In this document: in pieces, positions 1 to 5,793 of the stretch | How the letters are laid out: every line of letters starts with the position of its first letter | Position numbering within the stretch: position 1 is the stretch's first letter | Assembly: GCA_937941745.1 (NCBI GenBank) | Contig: CALDGV010000758.1 | Coordinates: forward strand, 1-5,793 | DNA from: an uncultured Prosthecobacter sp. | GTDB taxonomy: Bacteria > Verrucomicrobiota > Verrucomicrobiia > Verrucomicrobiales > Verrucomicrobiaceae | DNA length: 5,793 bases | Direction: 5' to 3' | Program-made: the position numbers and the translations under genes | Notes under the pieces: generated by a model | Database searches by the model: none | What the model was told of the DNA's origin: nothing | Seen by the model: the letters and a program-made list of their open reading frames with translations, nothing else

Positions 1-69
1 TGTGTCAGAAAATCGGCAATCATCGGGTTCTGTGATTCCCATGGTTAAAGCCGCCCGTTTTTCCCAGTC

Positions 70-1371
70 ATGAAGCGCCACCTCATCCCGCTCCTGTGCC
101 TTCTCGCCGCCGCCAACCTCCACGCCAACGGCGGTGGTTACTCGAAAGGCGTCGTTTCCACCTCCGCCTTCCAGCCCATCGGGGTCGATCAGGTCGAGAT
201 GCTCTCCGAGCGCCTCGAAATCGACCTGCACATCGAATACGCCGACATCCGCATCGAGTATGTGCTGCACAATCCGGGGAAGAAGATCACCGTCGAGTGC
301 GGATTCCCGGCGGCTGCGTCGAACTTCAACATGTTCGCCCCACAAGCTTTGACGCAGAACCGAAAGCCAGAGATGCTAGAAGACTTCTCGATCACGGCCG
401 ATGATGACAATCTCAAGGCCAACATCCTGCCTGATGACGCGAAGTTGAACCGGGAAGCACGAAAGCTCGACAAGCTCAGCCTCATCTCCTGGCACGTCGT
501 GAAAATTCCATTCTCCACAGGCCAGACACGCCGTGTGAGCGTCCGCTATCGCAATCCTTACCACCTTGGTGCGGGTCACGTTTCGGACGACTCATACAAA
601 TCGTCACCCACGCTCACTTACCTCTTCTCCGCCGCCGGACTGTGGGCGGGGCCCATCAAACAAGGCACGGTGATCATCAACGCCACCACAGTGAAGCCTG
701 AACAGGTGAAGCTCAGCCACCCGAAACGTTTCACCTATGAACCCGGATGCTGGAAATGGTCGTTCACAGACTTTGAGCCTACGCTGGAGGACGATCTCGT
801 CGTTCATGCTGGCCCGGCGTTGCACGGATTCGACGGTGGCTACCTCGCGGTGGGCGGTGAGTGGAAAGATGATTTCGGCAAAGGTGCCAAGTGGTATCGG
901 CGCGCAGGGTACACTGCGGAAGCCTCCTCTTTCCTCACGGAAAAAGACGGTTCGGAGCATCGCCCGGAGAATTTGATCGACTGGCAGAAGAACGCGTGGG
1001 TGGAAGGAGCGGAGGGCGATGGCATCGGAGAGCACGTCACACTCACGCTGACCAAGCCTGCAAAAGTGACGCGCCTCGGCATTCAAACCGGATACACCAA
1101 GTCCAAAGCGCTCTATTTCGCGAACAGCCGCCCGTCCCAGCTCGGCATCAGCATCAATGGCAGCGATCCTTTCAATGTCGATGTCCCGGACGAATGCCTC
1201 GATGAGGAGCATTACTGGATCGACCTTCCCAAATCCAGCAGCCTCGTCAAAACCATCAAGCTTGAGATTCTCACCATTCACCCCGGCACCACTTACAAGG
1301 ACACAGCCATCTCCGATATCGACCTGCTCGTCCCGCTCGAGAAAACGCCGAAGATTCAGCCCGCGAGATGA
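70..1371 (+). CDS. Secreted DUF4424-like protein with C-terminal NADase-type glycan-binding domain
   Basis: The product is 433 aa and has no enzymatic motif that I can recognise. Residues 1-19 form a signal peptide (basic MKRH, hydrophobic IPLLCLLAAA, cleavage after LHA). Residues about 20-260 resemble the DUF4424-type beta-rich fold: a start with GGGYSKGVVST, then a segment with an early 'E-x-L' pattern and alternating beta strands ending in ECGFPAA. Residues about 278-422 match the discoidin-like NADase-type glycan-binding domain, with A-x-SS-F-L (284-289), RPENLIDW (298-305), AWVEGAEGDGIGEHV (309-323), a GY-x-K stretch (341-344) and N-S-R-P (352-355). This module is best known from streptococcal NAD-glycohydrolase, but no NADase catalytic domain is present here. 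ATG at 70 was chosen because it gives the signal peptide; no Shine-Dalgarno is visible. The gene ends 64 nt before the likely start of the CapA fusion gene. I infer a periplasmic or surface carbohydrate-binding role. The C-terminal domain call is firmer than the N-terminal one. Confidence 0.88.
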   Translation: MKRHLIPLLCLLAAANLHANGGGYSKGVVSTSAFQPIGVDQVEMLSERLEIDLHIEYADIRIEYVLHNPGKKITVECGFPAAASNFNMFAPQALTQNRKPEMLEDFSITADDDNLKANILPDDAKLNREARKLDKLSLISWHVVKIPFSTGQTRRVSVRYRNPYHLGAGHVSDDSYKSSPTLTYLFSAAGLWAGPIKQGTVIINATTVKPEQVKLSHPKRFTYEPGCWKWSFTDFEPTLEDDLVVHAGPALHGFDGGYLAVGGEWKDDFGKGAKWYRRAGYTAEASSFLTEKDGSEHRPENLIDWQKNAWVEGAEGDGIGEHVTLTLTKPAKVTRLGIQTGYTKSKALYFANSRPSQLGISINGSDPFNVDVPDECLDEEHYWIDLPKSSSLVKTIKLEILTIHPGTTYKDTAISDIDLLVPLEKTPKIQPAR

Positions 1372-1378
1372 TCTCATA

Positions 1379-1430
1379 CCGCAGAGAGCGGAACGCCGCA
1401 GAGTTCAGACACAAAACCTCTGCGGCTTTC
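1379..1430. repeat. Intergenic CCGCAGAG/CTCTGCGG inverted repeat (REP-like, possible terminator)
   Basis: Two direct copies of CCGCAGAG lie at about 1380-1387 and 1396-1403. The second pairs with a CTCTGCGG copy downstream. The perfect inverted repeat is GCCGCAGAG at 1395-1403 and CTCTGCGGC at 1418-1426, with a 14-nt loop, followed only by TTTCC. I recognise this as the type of CCGCAGAG-rich palindromic element scattered between genes in many bacterial genomes, often mis-translated as Arg/Glu-rich small proteins. It begins 8 nt after the stop of the upstream gene. It could slow or end transcription, although the T-run is short. It also sits where the ribosome-binding site of the next gene would be, so it may influence that gene's translation. 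Element borders are approximate. Confidence 0.6.
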
Positions 1431-1435
1431 CATTC

Positions 1436-3841
1436 TTGCGTTGCGAATTCAGAGTTCTCTCGATTCTCGCCGCTGGCTTCAACTCGCTCACTCAGGCACA
1501 AACGCTCCCCATCCATATCGAGGAATCGCATGCGGGAGCATTCTACCATCTGGTAGAGACGCTGCCGTTCAACGAGCCTCACACGCTGGTGCTGATCGAC
1601 GCGCATTCGGACGCCAACGGCATCGCGAACTCTGACGACATTCGCACGGCGATCCGGCGCGGCCCCACGATCCAGAAACGCGCTGAAATGCTCGCCGAAT
1701 GGCGCAAGACAGGCCGCATCCAGTGCTTCAACTGGATCGAGCCGCTGATGCCCGCGCCCATCGCCGAGGTGATCTGGATTCCGGCGGCGAAGCTGAGCGA
1801 AAAAGAACGCGTGGCACTCGAATCAGATGGTCGGGAATATCTCGACGCGCATGAGGAGGCGCTGCCGCGTGAGGCGGGACCGCTGGCGGGGCTTTATCGA
1901 GTGATGAGCCTGGAGAGCTTCGCCGCACAGGCCCAATCCTGGCCGGAGTCGAAGCTCGTGGCCGCCAGCATCGACCTCGACTACTTCGCAAAAGAGCCGG
2001 AGGCAGATTTGGAATGCATTATGGACGTGCTCACGCGTCTGCGGGCGCTGCGCAGCCTCAGCTTTGCCATTTCCTCGCCCTATCTGAAGGACGCGGCACA
2101 GGCCGAGCGACTGACCACACGGGCGCTCGACGCGGCGTGGCGCATTCCGAATGCCACGGTGCATTTTGATCCCTTCGCCAGGACCGGGCCGGATCGTTCG
2201 CTCATGGCGCGGCTGTTGGAGCGGCAGGGAAAGCAGGTTCCCGCGTTCGACATCACCCAGGCAGGGCCGGAGCTGCGCAGCCTGCTGCAAAATCACGCGC
2301 ATCCCTGCGCGGACGCCTGGGCGGGCGAGCCGTTTCAGCATCGCGTCATCGTTGCAGATCATCTGAAGGCCACGAACGGCACCTGGGAGCTCGAATTCAA
2401 ACCGCAGACAGCCATCGTGCTCGAACCCGAGCCCATCGGTGCTCGTGTGCGCTGGTGGGCCCTGCGTTCCGCAGACACGAGCTACCGCATCAGCGATGCC
2501 AATCTCGGCTTTGCCACGAACGCGTCGCGCTGGATGTGGCAGAAGCGTCATCTCCTCGCCGAAGGTGCGGCGCTGGGCCGCATCACGCTCGACAAGATCG
2601 CCGCAGGCCATGATTGCGGGACCTTCGAGATTTTTGCGGAGGTCATCCGCGATGGTGAGTCCACGCTCACGCCTGCTGAAATCCTCTGCGTCAGCAAACC
2701 CGGCACCGAAGGCATCCATGCCGCGTGGAGCCGTCAGTTCGGCCTGCCTTATGTGTTTGATTCGCGACTGCTCACACGCGGCACGCTCACCGGCGCGGAG
2801 GCACGCCATGGCGCGGACTGCGCGAATTTCATCACCTCTGCGCTTCGTGCGGAAGGCTGGTTGCTGCCCTGGGGCAGCCCGGCGGATGTGAAGCCGTTTT
2901 TAACGCCCATCACAGCGATTGAGCAGCCAACGCTGCTGCACTTCGGCTCCCACCTCGCCGCGTTGTGGGAAGACCGACCACCAGTCGGACAGCTCGACGA
3001 CTCCGATCTCTGCGTGCATCAGCTCGAAGGCATGCCGGAGATTCTGACCTTCGCCAAGCTCCGCGCGGGCCGTCGTAAACCAGAACTGATGACGATTCGA
3101 GAGCCAGAAGCCGTCATCCGCATCGCCATCTGCGGGGATTTGATGCTCGGGCGCGGCATCGCCGCTCAAACCGACCCGCTGGGACGCATCGCGCCCATGT
3201 TGCGGCGGGCTGATCTCGCGCTCGGGAATCTCGAATGCGTCATCGGCACGGCGCAGCCGAAAAACCGGCTGCAACTCATCGCGCCGCCAAAAACCGCCGC
3301 GATTTTGTGCGAGGCCGGTCTTGACGGGCTGAGTCTCGAAAACAACCACGCGCTTGATCTCGGCCCCGAGGGCCACGCGGCGACAAAACAAGCTCTCCAA
3401 GCCGAAAACATCGCTTCCATCGGTCGTGAGGCGAAAATCTTTGAGGTTCGCGGCAAACGCATCGCCGTGCTCGCCTTCGACGATTCACGCGAGGATGCCG
3501 TTTTGCCTGAGATCGCGGTGAAGGCTGATTTTGTCATCGCCTTGCCGCATTGGGGCCGTGAGCACCGCACCACGCCGAGCACGCGGCAGCGTGAGGTCGC
3601 CGCGCGGCTTCTTCAAAGCGGCGTCCACCTCATCGCTGGCAGCGGACCGCACGCCTTGCAGCCGCTGGAGCATCATTCCGGCGGCAGCGTGGCCTTTTCC
3701 CTCGGCAACACCGTCTTTGACGGCCCCGGACCGGACGCGGAGTGGGATCGCGGCGGCGTGCTGGAGATCACCCTGGATGCCAAAGATTGCCGCCTCGTCA
3801 GAGCACGGGTGGTGGAAACAAGCTCTCAGCCTGAGTATTGA
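1436..3841 (+). CDS. UPF0489-like / Cys-His hydrolase-like / CapA-family multidomain secreted protein
   Basis: The 801-aa product is numbered here from TTG at 1436. Residues 1-22 look like a signal peptide (RCEFR, then VLSILAAGFNSL, cleavage after TQA). Residues about 25-290 resemble UPF0489 and the wider arginase-like fold: H32, H38, the metal motif DAHSD (55-59) and SIDLDYF (178-184). Residues about 312-419 are a beta-rich, Trp-containing linker. Residues about 422-547 resemble an NlpC/P60- or amidase-like cysteine hydrolase: HGADCANF with candidate nucleophile C462, then HFGSHLAALWEDR (502-514) and H528 in VHQLEG. Residues about 561-797 are a CapA (PGA_cap) metallophosphatase-like domain with every family motif: GDLMLGR (D568), NLE (598-600), NNH (636-638), PHWGRE (H705), GSGPH (H739) and FSLGN (754-758). 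The open frame runs back to 1157, but that part overlaps the upstream gene and reads through the repeat. TTG 1436 is the only ATG/GTG/TTG codon in this frame between the upstream stop and the conserved part. The start is uncertain; the body of the gene is not. I infer work on an envelope amide-linked polymer; the substrate is unknown. Confidence 0.85.
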   Translation: MRCEFRVLSILAAGFNSLTQAQTLPIHIEESHAGAFYHLVETLPFNEPHTLVLIDAHSDANGIANSDDIRTAIRRGPTIQKRAEMLAEWRKTGRIQCFNWIEPLMPAPIAEVIWIPAAKLSEKERVALESDGREYLDAHEEALPREAGPLAGLYRVMSLESFAAQAQSWPESKLVAASIDLDYFAKEPEADLECIMDVLTRLRALRSLSFAISSPYLKDAAQAERLTTRALDAAWRIPNATVHFDPFARTGPDRSLMARLLERQGKQVPAFDITQAGPELRSLLQNHAHPCADAWAGEPFQHRVIVADHLKATNGTWELEFKPQTAIVLEPEPIGARVRWWALRSADTSYRISDANLGFATNASRWMWQKRHLLAEGAALGRITLDKIAAGHDCGTFEIFAEVIRDGESTLTPAEILCVSKPGTEGIHAAWSRQFGLPYVFDSRLLTRGTLTGAEARHGADCANFITSALRAEGWLLPWGSPADVKPFLTPITAIEQPTLLHFGSHLAALWEDRPPVGQLDDSDLCVHQLEGMPEILTFAKLRAGRRKPELMTIREPEAVIRIAICGDLMLGRGIAAQTDPLGRIAPMLRRADLALGNLECVIGTAQPKNRLQLIAPPKTAAILCEAGLDGLSLENNHALDLGPEGHAATKQALQAENIASIGREAKIFEVRGKRIAVLAFDDSREDAVLPEIAVKADFVIALPHWGREHRTTPSTRQREVAARLLQSGVHLIAGSGPHALQPLEHHSGGSVAFSLGNTVFDGPGPDAEWDRGGVLEITLDAKDCRLVRARVVETSSQPEY

Positions 3842-3871
3842 GCAGCCTCCGCTTTTGCCTCGCCGTCCCTG

Positions 3872-3894
3872 GCCGCCAGAGGTGGTTCTGCGGC
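3872..3894. other. GC-rich hairpin after the CapA fusion gene
   Basis: GCCGC (3872-3876) and AGA (3878-3880) pair with TCT (3887-3889) and GCGGC (3890-3894), with one bulged C and a GGTGGT loop. It lies 31 nt past the stop of the CapA fusion gene and just beyond the end of the minus-strand hydrolase remnant. No T-tract follows on either strand, so it is a weak candidate for a transcript-end structure rather than a clear intrinsic terminator. Confidence 0.3.
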
Positions 3895-3899
3895 AGCAT

Positions 3900-4118
3900 T
3901 GGTTCACTTTCCCCGCAGCCAGAAACTCGATGGCTTGCTTGAGCCACTCGGTTTGGGTGGTTGATGAGATGGACGGTCTTGAAGACTTCCTTTTTGAAGC
4001 CATTCTCAAACACATCCCGGGTGTTGGGGAGGTTGAAGTCTTTCTCACCGGTGATGAGGACGTGACGGCATGGCGTCTTGGCGATTTTCGGGCAATCCCT
4101 CACTGCGAAAGGTTTTGC
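3900..4118 (-). pseudogene. Remnant of an alpha/beta-hydrolase C-terminus, frameshifted
   Basis: Read on the minus strand from 4118, the first frame gives KPFAVRDCPKIAKTP, then RHVLITGEKDFNLPNTRD, then a helix (VFENGFKKEVF) and KTVHLINHP. This resembles the last part of alpha/beta-hydrolases, where the G-E-K-D-F-N segment carries the acidic catalytic residue and a later G-x-x-H carries the histidine. After NHP the frame breaks. The adjacent minus frame continues with QTEWLKQAIEFLAAGKV, the usual final helix. Joining the two at about 3952-3957, next to a GGG run on the + strand, restores NHPQTEWLKQAIEFL if one nucleotide is taken as lost there. The glycines usually before the catalytic His also appear to be missing. 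A stop at 4119-4121 closes the frame upstream, and no nucleophile-elbow part exists nearby, so only about 70 residues of a gene survive. The family call is by pattern recall. Confidence 0.55.
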
Positions 4119-4131
4119 TCATTGAAAGCTT

Positions 4132-4157
4132 GTGAATCACAAATCGTCATGATTCGC
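4132..4157. repeat. Small inverted repeat upstream of the sulfatase gene
   Basis: GAATCA (4134-4139) pairs with TGATTC (4150-4155) across a 10-nt spacer. The stem extends by a T-G wobble and a G-C pair to 4132 and 4157. It lies 32 nt before the sulfatase ATG, so it would fall in the 5' untranslated region or the promoter. It could be a regulator-binding palindrome or an mRNA hairpin. The rest of 4119-4189 shows no convincing -35/-10 pair, and chance occurrence is possible. Confidence 0.3.
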
Positions 4158-4189
4158 AGTAGCAAGCCCCCAACTACTTTCTCCACCCC

Positions 4190-5793
4190 ATGCGCCTGAT
4201 TCTCTTTCTCTTTGTCCTCTGCCCTTCGCTCTTTGCCGCTCAGCCGAATTTTCTGCTCGTCATGGCCGACGACCTCGGCTTCTCCGACCTCGGCTGCTGC
4301 GGCAGTGAGATCGAAACGCCAAACCTCGACAAACTCGCCTCCAACGGCCTTCGCTTTTCCCAGTTCTACAACACCGCGAAGTGCCACTCCTCGCGCGTGA
4401 GCCTGCTCAGCGGGCGGTGGTGCCGACAGGCAGGTGATGAGAGTCTCAAACGCGCCGTCACTATTCCCGAAGTGCTCGCACCCGCTGGTTACTTCACCGC
4501 GATGGCGGGCAAATGGCATCTCAGCAAAGAACCCACCGACTTCGGCTTCCAGCGCTACTTCGGCCATCTTTCCGGTGCCACGAACTACTACCTTGGCGAC
4601 AAGACGTTTCGTTTGAATGGCGAGAAGTGGACCGTGCCGGACAAAGGCTTCTACACCACCATCGTGAATGTCGATTACGCGCTGAAATTCATCGGCGAGG
4701 CACGCGGCGCGAAGAAACCGTGGATGACTTACATCGCTTTCAATGCGCCGCACGCGCCCCTCCAGCCGCTGGAGCAGGATTACCGCAAATACCTCGGTCG
4801 CTACGATGCCGGGTGGGACACGATCCGCGCCGCTCGTGTCGCGAAGCAGAAGCAGACCGGCCTGCTGCCCGCCAGTTTGCAGGAATCGCCACGTCCGGAT
4901 CACGTCCGTGCCTGGGATCAGCTCGACGACGCGCATCGCGCGTGGGAGGCAAAGCGCATGGCGGCCTACGCGGGTTTGATCGACCGCATCGACCAGGAAA
5001 TGGGCCGACTCATCGCCGACCTCGAAAAAGCAGGCGAACTCGACAACACCGTCATCCTCTTCGTCTCCGACAACGGCGCGTGCCCGTATGATCGCGGTCG
5101 TCCAGAGCCGGACGCGCAGCCCTTTGACCCAAAGACGACGTGGAGCGACAGCACCGGCTGGGCCTGGGCGCGGAACTCGCCCTTCCGCTACTACAAGCAG
5201 AACCAGTTCGAGGGCGGCATCTCCACGCCCGCAATCCTGCACTGGCCCGCCGGTTTGAAACACAAAGCTGGCAGTGTCATCGACACGCCCGCGCACATCG
5301 TCGATGTGCTGCCCACCTTCGCCGAACTCGCCAGTGCCAAGGTGCCGGAAACGTTTCCAGACCGCGAACTCACGCCGCTCGCCGGCATCTCGCTCGCGCC
5401 CATCATCGCCGGTGGTGAAATCAAAGCGCGTCCGCCCATCCATCTGCTCTTCTCCAGCGACCGCGGCCTGCGCGATGGTGAGTGGAAGCTCGTCAGCTAC
5501 AAAAGCCAGCCCTGGGAACTCTATCACATCCCCACCGACCGCACCGAGCTGCACAACGTCGCAGCGCAGCATCCCGACATCGTTCAGCGCATGGTGAAGC
5601 AGTGGCACGACATGAGCGAAAACGTGCTCATGACGAAGGGCAAGGAGCTAGAACCCGCCGCCACCGAAGCCACGCCGCACACGAATCGCGAATGGACCGA
5701 CTACGACAAGCCGCTCACCGAAGGCAAAGTCCGCAAAGGCAAAACAGCCGCCACCACGCTCCCCCGCGCCCGCAAAGGCACGAAACTCACTAT
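4190..5793 (+). CDS. Secreted S1-family sulfatase (arylsulfatase-like), 3' end beyond window
   Basis: 534 codons are visible with no stop before the window edge. It would hydrolyse sulfate esters, probably on a sulfated polysaccharide or its fragments, outside the cytoplasm. Residues 1-17 form a signal peptide (MRLILFLFVLCPSLFAA, next QPN). The alkaline-phosphatase-like sulfatase core follows: PNFLLVMADDLG with metal ligands D27 and D28, TPNLDKLASNG (43-53), the formylglycine site C65-H-S-S-R69 followed by VSLLSG, GKWHL (107-111, K108 and H110), NAPHAP (185-190, H188), FVSDNGA with D294 and N295, and the K336 region ending in FEGGI. The C-terminal subdomain DGEWKLV...WELYHIPTDRTELHNVA (429-458) is typical. 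A Lys/Arg-rich tail follows from about 511. The usual C-x-P-S-R proline is Ser here, so modification by formylglycine-generating enzyme should be checked. ATG 4190 is set by the signal peptide; no Shine-Dalgarno is visible. S1 subfamily and substrate cannot be told from the sequence alone. Confidence 0.95.
   Translation, partial: MRLILFLFVLCPSLFAAQPNFLLVMADDLGFSDLGCCGSEIETPNLDKLASNGLRFSQFYNTAKCHSSRVSLLSGRWCRQAGDESLKRAVTIPEVLAPAGYFTAMAGKWHLSKEPTDFGFQRYFGHLSGATNYYLGDKTFRLNGEKWTVPDKGFYTTIVNVDYALKFIGEARGAKKPWMTYIAFNAPHAPLQPLEQDYRKYLGRYDAGWDTIRAARVAKQKQTGLLPASLQESPRPDHVRAWDQLDDAHRAWEAKRMAAYAGLIDRIDQEMGRLIADLEKAGELDNTVILFVSDNGACPYDRGRPEPDAQPFDPKTTWSDSTGWAWARNSPFRYYKQNQFEGGISTPAILHWPAGLKHKAGSVIDTPAHIVDVLPTFAELASAKVPETFPDRELTPLAGISLAPIIAGGEIKARPPIHLLFSSDRGLRDGEWKLVSYKSQPWELYHIPTDRTELHNVAAQHPDIVQRMVKQWHDMSENVLMTKGKELEPAATEATPHTNREWTDYDKPLTEGKVRKGKTAATTLPRARKGTKLT

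Noticed and set aside
604..1377. A 257-codon minus-strand open frame opposite the first gene
   Set aside because: The + strand carries the recognisable glycan-binding domain, so this is a composition shadow.
1395..1430. A strong Rho-independent terminator
   Set aside because: The stem is perfect, but the loop is 14 nt and only three T follow, so it is listed as a repeat with a possible terminator role.
1157..1435. Upstream extension of the CapA fusion gene to ATG 1157
   Set aside because: It would overlap the first gene by over 200 nt and read through the repeat, giving a Ser/Pro/Arg-rich stretch typical of non-coding frames.
1368..1556. A 62-codon + strand ORF starting in an ATGA overlap with the first gene
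   Set aside because: The overlap looks like coupling, but the product is mostly the translated CCGCAGAG repeat (Arg/Glu-rich) and then an out-of-frame reading of the fusion gene's start.
1823..2809. A 328-codon minus-strand open frame inside the CapA fusion gene
   Set aside because: It is antisense to well-supported conserved domains, rich in Arg/Ala/Gly and without a recognisable motif.
3089..3841. CapA as a separate gene starting at ATG 3089
   Set aside because: The frame is open without any stop from the preceding domain, no ribosome-binding site is visible, and a cytoplasmic start would remove the export signal that CapA proteins normally have. It remains possible as an internal start.
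4122..4153. A sigma-70-like promoter (TTGAAA with CATGAT) before the sulfatase
   Set aside because: The spacing is about 20 bp and the -10 match is poor; no better pair was seen.
4100..5608. A 502-codon open frame on the minus strand opposite the sulfatase
   Set aside because: The + strand encodes a complete set of sulfatase motifs across the same bases. The minus frame has no signal peptide or recognisable motif and is an effect of high GC at third codon positions.

Overview
The window looks like chromosomal DNA from a GC-rich, Gram-negative-type bacterium, most likely a member of the Verrucomicrobiota (Prosthecobacter-like). This rests on the protein types seen: a secreted S1 sulfatase, an NADase-type glycan-binding module and a CapA-family fusion. 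It also rests on an intergenic repeat built from CCGCAGAG/CTCTGCGG units and on starts without Shine-Dalgarno sequences. The taxonomic call is inference from recall; no search was run.

Layout. All three intact genes are on the + strand. (1) 70-1371 encodes a 433-aa secreted protein with a DUF4424-like N-terminal half and a C-terminal NADase-type glycan-binding (discoidin-like) domain. (2) 1379-1430 holds a CCGCAGAG-type inverted repeat with a perfect 9-bp stem. (3) About 1436-3841 encodes a roughly 800-aa protein that joins a UPF0489-like domain (arginase-type DAHSD and DLD motifs), a beta-rich linker, a Cys/His hydrolase-like domain resembling NlpC/P60, and a complete CapA metallophosphatase-like domain. 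Its only credible start is a TTG just behind the repeat, which would give it a signal peptide. (4) 3842-4189 has no intact gene. It contains the frameshifted C-terminal remnant of a minus-strand alpha/beta-hydrolase, plus two small hairpins. (5) 4190-5793 is an S1-family sulfatase with a signal peptide, open at the right edge of the window. Its formylglycine site reads C-H-S-S-R instead of the usual C-x-P-S-R.

How the genes may work together. All three intact products are predicted to leave the cytoplasm, and each has a domain associated with extracellular or envelope polymers: glycan binding, CapA/peptidase-like activity and sulfate-ester cleavage. Genes 1 and 2 lie close together on the same strand. 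The sulfatase is separated by the hydrolase graveyard and is probably transcribed on its own. No RNA gene, CRISPR array, transposase or phage gene was seen. The most novel element is the four-part fusion protein at 1436-3841.
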